DNA from: Stramenopiles sp. TOSAG23-3
Lineage: Eukaryota; Sar
Direction: 5' to 3'
Assembly: GCA_900128585.1 (NCBI GenBank)
Contig: LT642616.1
Location: 1-13,674, forward strand
Length of the DNA: 13,674 bases
Below are positions 6,511-13,674 of the stretch, piece by piece (position 1 is the stretch's first letter; every line of letters starts with the position of its first letter). The position numbers and the translations under genes are program-made. The notes below the pieces were generated by a model. The model was given only the letters and a program-made list of their open reading frames with translations. It was not told where the DNA came from and made no database searches.

Positions 6511-8922
6511 ATGTCTGCATTAGACAAATGGCGCATGCTTAAAAATAGGCGCAAGTCTATTTTATCTGCTGGCGTACGAGAGGAAAAACCAGCAGAGTCC
6601 TCTAGTACTACACCGGGGGTGACAGACGATGCAAACGACGCAGGCGTACCGACGAAAAGAGAGCCGCAAGCATCAAGCGTGAACATCGAAACCGGGAATA
6701 GCGCCGGGGAGTCTCAGGGCGCTAGCAAAGCGAGCAGATGGCGCAAGATCCGTGCTTCTGTATATGACAAAGACGCCCCTTTGAACGCCCCAGGCACGCC
6801 AGAACACGCAAAAGAAGAGATGGAAGCAGTAAACTATCTTAGCAAGCAGTTGGAAGAAACTAGGAAAATTAACGAGGTTCTTACAGACGAGAAAAATGAA
6901 TTAATTGGAGCTATAGAAGAGATAGAACACTCCACTATTTCACAGCTGCGGAAAGTTTTCGAGTCCATAGACACAGACAACAGCGGAGAAATAGACATGG
7001 GTGAATTCAAGGTCGCTATGAGAGAGGATAGTTCCGTTCGGGAATTTTTTGGATTAACAAACAGCATGAAGGATGCCGAGGAATTTTTTGAAAAAATGTT
7101 TGTAGCAATGGACGCTGATGATGATAAATCCATTACGTTTTTAGAGTTCGAACAACATATCGCTCGTATGGCGCTGAACAGTATGATAGATATGCGCGAA
7201 GAGTTTGAGGATGAAAAACATGAAATGCGAATGAAAATGGCCGAAGAGATGCAAGTGGCAGTGTCCGAAGAAGCGCAAAAAGTGACGGAAAACTATAGCA
7301 AATATGCTGCAAAAGCGGTATCAAAGGCTCAGAAGAAAGCAGAAAGACTTGACCGAAAGTTACAGGCCGCAAACGAAGTGGTAGCTACACAGAAGGAGAA
7401 AATTGAAAAGCTAATGGAGGAATTGAAACGCCAGCAAGACCGTGAAAGTAAATTGCCCCCAAAGAGTAACGTGCAACGTATGTATGAAGATTTAATGTCA
7501 GTCAGACCTGATGGAGTCTTGAGCGAAGTTAGCATCTTTCAGAAACTTCTTGACGATAGCACGAAAGGGAGTTACTTTGGGTTAGGACCTCCCAAGATTA
7601 ACAAAGTTTGGAAAAGTGTTTTGGATGGAAGATTGAAGGTTACTCCAATAGTTTCCTTGTCTGAGTTTGAAAACTTTGTATGCTCCTTGACCGGTAATTT
7701 TGTAATGTATATTCAGAGGTTGCAGGAACAAAAAACGACGATTCAAAATTCTGCGAAGCGATTAGAGACAAAAAGCAAAAAAGAGACGAAACAATTAGAA
7801 TTGGAGCTTACGCAATCTCAAGAATTGGTAAAAGAGTACAAAGAGCTAATTGATGATCTCGAAAAAAGTGAAAAACGGGCAAAAGAAGTGCACAAAAAGG
7901 CGAAAATCAAGCACCAGGATGCCGAGGAAAAATGGCAAGAGTCGATCAATAAATTAAAGCACCAGCATGCGGCAGTGTTGCAGTCTACGGACGAGAAAAT
8001 TGCCGAGCTTAAAGCATCAAAAGGAACCGGGGGAACAGAGTCGAGTGGTAGAGAGCCCAATGCACCCAGCAGCTCGGCAGGGCTGCACCATCATATACCA
8101 GACTTTATGTCAAAAATGAACGATGTGTTGGAAAGATTACACCAGGAGAAGGCCATTGCTGCGTTACTAAAAGAAAGGTTGAGGGCGTCGCAGCAAAAGT
8201 GTGCAAAACATCAAAATGACTGCCATGAGCTTCGAGCCAGATTGCGCGACAATGAAGATAATCATATGTCCGGTAAAAATGACGTGGAAATGGAGTCCAG
8301 AATAAACCTTATTTTGCAAAAGGCCGGTACACTGATGAACGAAAGAGCAGAAACAGGGGACATTGAAGAAAGCAGGTTTAGAATGGAAGCCTTAATTTTT
8401 CAGTTTGACAAATGTGCAAGATCTCTGCACGATACTCACGATGAAACCACCCGCCATTTAGTGTTCGTACGGTCTCGCCTGGAACGTCTGCTTGAAAAAC
8501 TGGAGGGCCCAGACCCACAAACGATTCGGTCTCCACACATAACTGGGTATACCCCTGGAACACCCCGCGATCATAGAAGCCCTCGCGCCGGACTAGACAA
8601 AACAGATCTATCGGTACACCATGGTTCACAACCGCACACACTGCTTCAGCTGGCTACAAGTAATATCGGGGCAGCCATCCACTCTGTGACAAAGGGCAGG
8701 AGTGATATCTCAGACGACAGTGAATACGACCACGACCATCATGTGGCTAAACAATCGTTAACAAAGTCCCTTGCAAGTATGTCTACTTTAGTCAGTCGCC
8801 TTCATGCGGCGAAAAAGGGAAACCAAGAAGAAACGAGTGCTGGTTCCAAGCATTTAGAACAATTCATGTCCTCTCCTGTGTCCGATGATGGCGGGGCGAT
8901 GCGAAATATGTCGTATACTTAA
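6511..8922 (+). CDS. EF-hand and coiled-coil protein, function unknown
   Basis: An 803-residue soluble protein that I cannot assign to a named family. Residues 1-100 are basic and Ser/Thr-rich, probably disordered. A pair of EF-hands follows: loop 1 DTDNSGEIDMGE (154-165) is canonical and should bind calcium; loop 2 DADDDKSITFLE (201-212) keeps the acidic ligands and final Glu but has Lys where Gly is usual at position 6. The two loops are 47 residues apart, more than is typical, so the linker carries an insertion. A long charged coiled coil covers about 215-320, a more globular stretch about 320-405 (SNVQRMYEDL to SLTGNF), a second coiled coil about 405-510, and a further helical region about 540-660. 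The tail is Ser/Pro/His-rich with TPGTPRDHRSPR-like possible phosphosites. No membrane segment or signal peptide. A calcium-responsive cytoskeletal or flagellar scaffold is plausible but is inference. ATG 6511 is the first clear start of the frame and has G at -3. Confidence 0.88.
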   Translation: MSALDKWRMLKNRRKSILSAGVREEKPAESSSTTPGVTDDANDAGVPTKREPQASSVNIETGNSAGESQGASKASRWRKIRASVYDKDAPLNAPGTPEHAKEEMEAVNYLSKQLEETRKINEVLTDEKNELIGAIEEIEHSTISQLRKVFESIDTDNSGEIDMGEFKVAMREDSSVREFFGLTNSMKDAEEFFEKMFVAMDADDDKSITFLEFEQHIARMALNSMIDMREEFEDEKHEMRMKMAEEMQVAVSEEAQKVTENYSKYAAKAVSKAQKKAERLDRKLQAANEVVATQKEKIEKLMEELKRQQDRESKLPPKSNVQRMYEDLMSVRPDGVLSEVSIFQKLLDDSTKGSYFGLGPPKINKVWKSVLDGRLKVTPIVSLSEFENFVCSLTGNFVMYIQRLQEQKTTIQNSAKRLETKSKKETKQLELELTQSQELVKEYKELIDDLEKSEKRAKEVHKKAKIKHQDAEEKWQESINKLKHQHAAVLQSTDEKIAELKASKGTGGTESSGREPNAPSSSAGLHHHIPDFMSKMNDVLERLHQEKAIAALLKERLRASQQKCAKHQNDCHELRARLRDNEDNHMSGKNDVEMESRINLILQKAGTLMNERAETGDIEESRFRMEALIFQFDKCARSLHDTHDETTRHLVFVRSRLERLLEKLEGPDPQTIRSPHITGYTPGTPRDHRSPRAGLDKTDLSVHHGSQPHTLLQLATSNIGAAIHSVTKGRSDISDDSEYDHDHHVAKQSLTKSLASMSTLVSRLHAAKKGNQEETSAGSKHLEQFMSSPVSDDGGAMRNMSYT

Positions 8923-8957
8923 AAGAACTGATTCAGTTCAGTAAATTTATCTTAAAA

Positions 8958-9016
8958 ACAAGAAAATTGGCTGTTATTTAAGTATAAACACAAGAAAATT
9001 GGCTGTTATTTAAGTA
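8958..9016. repeat. Two exact 27-bp direct repeats
   Basis: An identical 27-base unit with core AAGAAAATTGGCTGTTAT occurs at 8958-8984 and 8990-9016, a period of 32 bases with a 5-base spacer (TAAAC). It lies just after the EF-hand gene's stop. Inverted copies occur at 9204-9225 and, less exactly, at 9229-9257 and 9334-9350. Confidence 0.9.
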
Positions 9017-9078
9017 ATTAAAATTAATGTACCGCGAACTGAAATCTAGATTTAGACATTTTAGGTTTGCATTCCATC

Positions 9079-9084
9079 AATAAA
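9079..9084 (+). terminator. Candidate polyadenylation signal of the EF-hand gene
   Basis: AATAAA about 157 bases downstream of the TAA stop on the + strand. If it is used, both direct repeats lie in the 3' UTR. AT-rich context lowers confidence. Confidence 0.3.
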
Positions 9085-9203
9085 CTGCGAACTTAACTAT
9101 CATTCTCAGATGTACTCCATTGATGATCTGAATCAGTAGATGGATTAACACTGCTTTCAAATGAACTGAGAAAAGATTAATATTGCATTTTATTAAGATT
9201 TGA

Positions 9204-9257
9204 AAATAACAGCCAATTTTCTTGTTTTAAAATAACAGCCCATTAATTTTGTTTTTA
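9204..9257. repeat. Inverted copies of the 27-bp repeat
   Basis: The reverse complement of the repeat occurs exactly over 22 bases at 9204-9225. With flanks, the arms match the 8946-8979 region over about 30 bases with one gap and one mismatch. A second, degenerate copy follows at once at 9229-9257 (AAAATAACAGCC, then diverging). Tandem copies on both arms in opposite orientation make a fold-back structure about 0.3 kb long. Confidence 0.8.
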
Positions 9258-9283
9258 CGAAGTAAGATTAGTGACAAGGGTAT

Positions 9284-9289
9284 TTTATT
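9284..9289 (-). terminator. Candidate polyadenylation signal of the CTL gene
   Basis: TTTATT on the + strand reads AATAAA on the minus strand, about 130 bases past the CTL stop. If it is used, the repeat copy at 9334-9350 is in that gene's 3' UTR. Confidence 0.3.
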
Positions 9290-9333
9290 GATTAGTAAAA
9301 TCTCAGGAGCAGAGATAACTTCGCAGTATATAT

Positions 9334-9350
9334 ACAGCCAATTTTTTTGT
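9334..9350. repeat. Third, short inverted copy of the repeat
   Basis: ACAGCCAATTTTTTTGT resembles the inverse complement of the 27-bp repeat core (ACAGCCAATTTTCTTGT) with one substitution. It lies about 70 bases beyond the stop of the minus-strand CTL gene. Confidence 0.6.
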
Positions 9351-9418
9351 TTTTTAAAGAATTTACGAAGGCGTCCGTCCGGTCTCCGGCCCTAATCTGA
9401 GCAAAAATCACCGATTGC

Positions 9419-11758
9419 TCAGAGAAATTCTCCATCATCATCACCACCGCCTTTACCGCTTTCGCCACCGCCATCATTGGCTACATAGCTTGATTCCGCT
9501 GTTTTAGAGTTGTCTTTTTCCAATTTCGCATCACTTGCTTCTCGTGTTTGTTTGCCTTTTCCAATTGCATTTGCTAAACTTTTCGGGTACATATATTGCC
9601 CTTCTTTGTTTTCGTCTGAATCGATGCAAAAGGATATCATTATTGTATCAATACCCATATCATAGACGCCAAGAAAAACCCTGCCGATCAAGTATGCCAA
9701 TAGTAGGACAAATATTATTGGCAAAATTTTGCTTACTAATTTGTTCTCCCCAGAGGCAAACGTTGCATCATTTTCGAGCCATAAATAAGCAAGAATACCA
9801 CAGCCAGCAGTGATAACAATTTTCCCAAGAATCATTACGAAGGTGGAAACAAAGCTTGTAACACCAATCGTTGCTATGTGCTTAGTAATCAGTTTGAATA
9901 CAGAGTAGCAAGCAGGGCAAAACGATTTCCCTTGAGTTGCAATGATAATATAAGCACTTCGTGTGATGTATTTGACGCACTTTTCGAAACACCATAAGCA
10001 GCACCGAACACAGCAAAATATGACCTTAACCAGCAAATTCTTTTTTTGGAGTTTTTGAGTTTTGTTGTTTAAGTAATTTAGAATCAGCCTGGCAAATTGA
10101 ACGATAGCAATCAAGAGCGAGCCAAACGCAACGGATCCCAAGTGGTAGCGACACGTACGCTTAAAGGATGCCCAGACTGGATGTTTATCTTTCTGTATAC
10201 GAGGATGGTACTCATGAGTACAACCGCAACAACCCTTGCTTTTGACAGCTTCCGCCGAAGGGACAGTCCAGTACCATCCGGCAAATGCGCCGCAAATGGT
10301 CATCGTCGAAACTCCTTGTATGAAATTCATCAACCACAAGCCGGCAAACACGTGCCATGCCATGAGCATATTTTTTAACTCGTTTGACTCGTATGACTTC
10401 AAGGAATCGGTTGCCGCAGTAGTATTCACTATAGAAAGTGCTTCTGGGGCCAGATCACTGGATGTCACGGTACCCAAAGTATACAGGTTTCCCATCACTA
10501 TAACCCAAGCTATAAACGTCACTAGGAGCACAGCCATGGTGTTGACTGGAAACAATATTATAAGGGGCATAGATGCAACCGCTTTCGATGCCTCCGATAT
10601 AATTGCTGATGCAAGAGATATTTTGCGCCAAAGGAATACGATGACTAGCAGAAAGACCAAAGTGACGAAGCTCCCAAAGTATGCCGCCCAGAGGTAGCTA
10701 TCTTGATTAGACTTGTTTGCATTTGTCAAAGCAGCTTGCACTGTTGGGTCGCCCCCAGTCACGTCAACCCCCCCCGTTATATCCGAAGCGGCGACCATAC
10801 CAGCCTTGACATAACAAATTAGAGTAACGATAACAGATGTCAACAAGGAACCCAAGACCGTAAACCAGACGATGAACTTTGCTGTGTATCTCATCAGAAC
10901 AAGAAAAAGGACACCTAGGGCTACTGACCCCCCAGCCCCGACAACAAAAATAGGTATTTTGGCTTTGTCGACATCCCCAAAGGCTCGGACCGCCATCGCA
11001 CTTGCGTCTGCAATTTGCTTCGCGATAAGGTCAGGCTTGTTCGGGGCAACAGAATTCAACGTTGTTGTATTTGAAACAACTTTTGCACATTTTGGGTCAT
11101 TCCAAGCAACATTCGTTGGGTCCGCACATAATTTAATTTCTATTTTGTCACCGGCAGGGTATTGGTTGATACAGCGAAAAAGCATATTTAGTGTGTCGAA
11201 ATTTTGATGGTAACATTCAGCCATGAGACCCGCACAGTCAGAGTTCTCAGAAGGGTAAGAGTACCCTGCACCGAAAGCACCGCCACCCGAAAGTCGGCGG
11301 CATGTATTCAAGTAAGTTCTCTGGTTCTCAACATCACCTTTGGCTTTCATGTCGTTTTTTCCCTTTTCTGTGCACACCCACGTGTCTTTCTTTGGGCATT
11401 CCTTGACACATATCCCAAAGAACTTGTATTTGTCGAAATCTGTTGTTGGGTTAAGACCAATTTGTTTGATCATGTCTTCTTGAAGACGAGGGTAAACAAT
11501 ATATTTGCTTTCGGTCATATCGACTTTCGCCCCGTTGTTATTCATGGAACCGCAAGTGTTTCCCGTCGAGTCGGTGCCATAGTATAACGATTCGATGTTT
11601 CCCTGCGAGAGTCCAAGGAACCCTATCACGACGGTGATCAGCAGAAATACGATGAAAGCAAGGCAAAATAAGATATCGGTGCAGCCCCGATCTCTTTTTA
11701 TATCCTTCATACCTTCCTCAGGTTCTTTCCCGCACTTGCAAAGTTTTTTACAGGCCAT
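9419..11758 (-). CDS. SLC44/CTL choline transporter-like protein
   Basis: A 779-residue multi-pass membrane protein of the choline transporter-like family, whose animal members transport choline and, in some cases, ethanolamine at plasma and organelle membranes. Family features in order: a Cys/charged N-terminus, RGCTDILFCLAF with the first membrane span (about 28-50), LYYGTDSTGNTCG at 58-70, a large Cys-rich non-cytosolic loop (about 60-265), spans at about 268-291, 294-318, 355-377, 398-422 and 466-497, then HLGSVAFGSLLIAIVQFAR (539-557), the CCVRCCLWCFEKCVKYITR block (582-600), AYIIIATQGKSFC (602-614), and spans at about 631-659 and 678-711. This C-terminal half is the most diagnostic part. 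The tail is Gly/Asp-rich and probably disordered. NTT motifs in the loop may be glycosylated. Length is a little above the usual 650-720. ATG 11758 directly precedes the expected N-terminus and has A at -3 and G at +4. No intron is evident. The exact substrate is not shown by sequence. Confidence 0.95.
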   Translation of the reverse strand: MACKKLCKCGKEPEEGMKDIKRDRGCTDILFCLAFIVFLLITVVIGFLGLSQGNIESLYYGTDSTGNTCGSMNNNGAKVDMTESKYIVYPRLQEDMIKQIGLNPTTDFDKYKFFGICVKECPKKDTWVCTEKGKNDMKAKGDVENQRTYLNTCRRLSGGGAFGAGYSYPSENSDCAGLMAECYHQNFDTLNMLFRCINQYPAGDKIEIKLCADPTNVAWNDPKCAKVVSNTTTLNSVAPNKPDLIAKQIADASAMAVRAFGDVDKAKIPIFVVGAGGSVALGVLFLVLMRYTAKFIVWFTVLGSLLTSVIVTLICYVKAGMVAASDITGGVDVTGGDPTVQAALTNANKSNQDSYLWAAYFGSFVTLVFLLVIVFLWRKISLASAIISEASKAVASMPLIILFPVNTMAVLLVTFIAWVIVMGNLYTLGTVTSSDLAPEALSIVNTTAATDSLKSYESNELKNMLMAWHVFAGLWLMNFIQGVSTMTICGAFAGWYWTVPSAEAVKSKGCCGCTHEYHPRIQKDKHPVWASFKRTCRYHLGSVAFGSLLIAIVQFARLILNYLNNKTQKLQKKNLLVKVIFCCVRCCLWCFEKCVKYITRSAYIIIATQGKSFCPACYSVFKLITKHIATIGVTSFVSTFVMILGKIVITAGCGILAYLWLENDATFASGENKLVSKILPIIFVLLLAYLIGRVFLGVYDMGIDTIMISFCIDSDENKEGQYMYPKSLANAIGKGKQTREASDAKLEKDNSKTAESSYVANDGGGESGKGGGDDDGEFL

Positions 11759-12792
11759 ATTGTTTCTGGTAGCAGCAGTGGTTGGTGTTTTACACGAGTA
11801 AGTGGTCGAAAATAGTTAACTTTAAGAATGTGGTTTAAATTCGTTTTTAATCACTTCTCCTTTCTATAAAAATGTTTCACAAATCATCCGAATTCAGCTG
11901 CTTTCTTTGGTAATACTTGCAGCGCAACAAACGATGATGACTGCTAGAAGCTCAGGCGGGGGGGGGGGTGTGGTGTGCCTTGTCTTAATTTCTGTTAACA
12001 ACAACAACCGTAATAATAAAATGAAAAATTCATTATTCGTCTTAGCTACAGGAAATAGTATTAAGTAAGATAAGTACGACCGAATGACTACCGGTAACAA
12101 AGAACACAGAGTTGGTGGTCATACTGGCCTAATCGATAACGTTATTCAGTGTTAATAATAAAAACAAGCACAATTTTTGTAACTGTTTTTTTTTGACGAA
12201 CATTAGCCTTTAGCTCTATTTGGCCAATCGCATCAAACGGACACAAAAAAATACTTAATTTTGGAGGAGAGGAGGAGTTCTTTCCTTTCTCTTGCTTGTT
12301 TTTCAGTTATTAGTATGTAATACAGTATTAGAAATAATACATACGTAGACTCCTCGTATTCTATCAAGTTCAAGCGGTTCGAGGGAAGGTGAAAACACGT
12401 TTTTCAATGATCCTGGATCCTGGTGGTCCTACGTAATGAAGTTATTAAATTAAATAATATACTACATTTCAAATAATTATTAGACGACTAGTCTCTCTCG
12501 CAGTGTAATTCAAAACGTACTCACTCAATAACTATGTCACATTTTATTATTATTTCATCATTGCATTGCATCGACTGACTTGCTTGTAATAAATAATATA
12601 TACGAAGAAGAAGAACCCAAACCTCGTTCAACAAAAAAAGTGTGTAAGAGACACACTCCCCTCCCCACTAGTACCGTTTCTTTTTAATTTATACTTCAAG
12701 CGATTAGTAGCAATTTTAGTACCTGCCGCTTAAATATGTTTAGCACTTCTTCGTTGACACTTGCTTAGTATACTCTTTATTAAGTATTTTCA
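11759..12792. other. Divergent intergenic region with probable promoters of both flanking genes
   Basis: About 1030 bases lie between the CTL start (-) and the membrane-protein start (+), so both promoters should be here. It is AT-rich, with an 11-G run (11958-11968), a purine-rich GGAGGAGAGGAGGAG stretch at about 12262-12276, a duplicated GATCCTG string near 12410-12421 and a short GAAGAAGAAG run near 12604. I see no gene, TATA box that can be assigned, or RNA gene. A GGTTCGAGG string near 12377 lacks a matching tRNA body. Confidence 0.6.
11958..11968. repeat. Homopolymer of 11 G
   Basis: A run of 11 G followed by TGTGGTGTG, about 200 bases upstream of the CTL start. It is conspicuous in an AT-rich gap. 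The length may also be affected by sequencing error. Confidence 0.8.
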
Positions 12793-13674
12793 ATGACAAG
12801 AAAACGGAGGAAGGGCAAGAAGCCGCAGCAGAAAACGAAACGGGACGAAAAACAAAAGAAACCGCTCTTCAGTACGTCGCACGCACGGAGCAAGTACTTT
12901 AGTGTTGGGTGGATTTTTAATGTGGTCTTTTCTCTTGCCTGCCTCCATAAATTTGTTGTGTATACCGGTGTGTCTGCTGGGATGAGAACAAGTTTCTCTT
13001 TGCTTCCTGTACTTTTCCTTTTGTGGGTAATTAAGACGCACTCAAAGGCAAGAATGGCTTACCCAGTTTTTGTACGTTTGGGACTAACGATGACACTTTT
13101 TGGAGAAGGCATAGGATACTGTTTAGAACAAGGAGAAAGCAACCCAATCTGGGTGCATAGCATTTCCCTCTGCCACACTATGTCAATATTTTTGCTTGCA
13201 GGAGCCCTGATTATGAAATACGCAAACCTTCGCCTAGTATGCCACACGTATTTCCAGGAAATTAAAGATACGCATGATATTTACTCTGTTGTTCGGTACA
13301 CAATGGTGCTCATTTTCATAACGTTGATGTTCCTGGGAAGTGTGCCTGTAGGCCATGTTTTCAACACATTGTCTTCATTTGTGCTGGTAGCTTACTCAAA
13401 TCTTGTGAGGGACACGGAAAATAAAATACGCAGTAAACTGCAAAGTGAAAAATTGACTGACGAGACAGAACATGTATTGAAAAACCTACCCCCCTCTATT
13501 TCGTATTATTTTCTTGGTGGCATTTTAGTCTTTACAAATGACTATTGTTTACCAATTTGTTATAGGATAATGGCAAGCAGGTGGCCTCCAATTATTATTC
13601 CTCAAATGTCACTAGTTCGAGCAGGGATGAACATTGCCGTCATGACCCTTTTTGCAGTTTCTGCGGTGCACGAG
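12793..13674 (+). CDS. Multi-pass membrane protein, partial at the right edge; family unresolved
   Basis: Open for 294 codons to the window end, with no stop, so the C-terminus is missing. ATG 12793 is the first in-frame ATG after an in-frame TAA at 12781. Residues 1-35 are strongly basic (MTRKRRKGKKPQQKTKRDEK at the start) and probably cytosolic. About eight hydrophobic segments follow: roughly 37-59, 66-81, 92-111, 121-141, 167-184, 188-203, 236-256 and 278-292, with a polar loop at about 204-235. Two weak family resemblances compete. One is DGAT/ACAT-type MBOAT acyltransferases, from YYFLGGILVF (238-247) and FAVSAVHE (287-294), but the spacing between these is far shorter than in that family and the FYxDWWN block is absent. 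The other is TMEM86/YhhN lysoplasmalogenases, from TLFGEG (101-106) and GILVFTND (243-250), but key acidic positions differ. I do not assign a function. Antisense frames here are shadows. Confidence 0.75.
   Translation, partial: MTRKRRKGKKPQQKTKRDEKQKKPLFSTSHARSKYFSVGWIFNVVFSLACLHKFVVYTGVSAGMRTSFSLLPVLFLLWVIKTHSKARMAYPVFVRLGLTMTLFGEGIGYCLEQGESNPIWVHSISLCHTMSIFLLAGALIMKYANLRLVCHTYFQEIKDTHDIYSVVRYTMVLIFITLMFLGSVPVGHVFNTLSSFVLVAYSNLVRDTENKIRSKLQSEKLTDETEHVLKNLPPSISYYFLGGILVFTNDYCLPICYRIMASRWPPIIIPQMSLVRAGMNIAVMTLFAVSAVHE

Larger units (their letters stand above)
8923..9418. other. Convergent intergenic region
   Basis: About 500 bases separate the 3' ends of the EF-hand gene (+) and the CTL gene (-). 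The repeats listed here occupy both sides; the interior (about 9017-9203) is AT-rich without a reading frame of note. No transposase or target-site duplication is visible by eye. A fold-back or MITE-like element is a possible reading. Confidence 0.55.

Noticed and set aside
8958-9016. A CRISPR-like array from the 27-bp direct repeats
   Set aside because: There are only two direct copies with a 5-base spacer and inverted copies nearby. The genome context is eukaryotic and no cas genes are present.
12370-12395. Possible tRNA from a GGTTCGAGG string
   Set aside because: No acceptor stem, anticodon arm or A-box could be built around it, and the B-box consensus is broken after the TTCGA.
12790-13041. 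83-codon minus-strand frame at the start of the last gene
   Set aside because: It is antisense to the well-supported + strand membrane protein and has no independent features.

Overview
The window looks like nuclear DNA of a unicellular eukaryote. It holds five large, apparently intronless genes separated by AT-rich, low-complexity gaps of about 0.4 to 1.0 kb. Several products belong to families known only or mainly from eukaryotes: an AIDA-type C2 protein, a tubulin tyrosine ligase-like (TTLL) enzyme, an EF-hand coiled-coil protein and an SLC44/CTL transporter. The genes use the standard code (TGA and TAA stops), show no Shine-Dalgarno sites or operon packing, and have AATAAA-like signals after some stops. 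Intron poverty, a TTLL enzyme and an AIDA protein would fit a protist with a flagellated stage, for example a labyrinthulomycete-like stramenopile. That placement is inference; no marker gene fixes it.

Layout. 1-414: low-complexity leader with a GAA microsatellite and two tiny upstream reading frames. 415-1506 (+): AIDA homologue. 1507-2298: gap with a cluster of GTACGG/GTACGTAC motifs and a TAA microsatellite. 2299-5817 (+): TTLL ligase with a long disordered and coiled-coil tail. 5818-6510: gap with a second GTACGG cluster, a 9-bp-stem hairpin, a 24-nt near-palindrome and A/GAA tracts. 6511-8922 (+): EF-hand/coiled-coil protein of unknown function. 8923-9418: convergent gap with two exact 27-bp direct repeats on one side and at least one strong inverted copy, plus weaker ones, on the other. 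9419-11758 (-): SLC44/CTL choline-transporter-like protein. 11759-12792: divergent gap with an 11-G run. 12793-13674 (+): multi-pass membrane protein running off the right edge.

How the genes relate. There is no operon or obvious pathway. A loose theme is possible: TTLL enzymes modify axonemal or cytoplasmic microtubules, C2 domains such as that of AIDA dock on membranes, and the last two genes are membrane proteins, one of them a lipid-headgroup transporter family member. This is context only and does not show shared function. I found no mobile-element genes, rRNA, tRNA or CRISPR, and nothing that clearly amounts to a new defence or biosynthetic system. The most unusual items are the repeat structure between the convergent genes, the EF-hand coiled-coil protein, the TTLL tail and the unresolved membrane protein at the edge.
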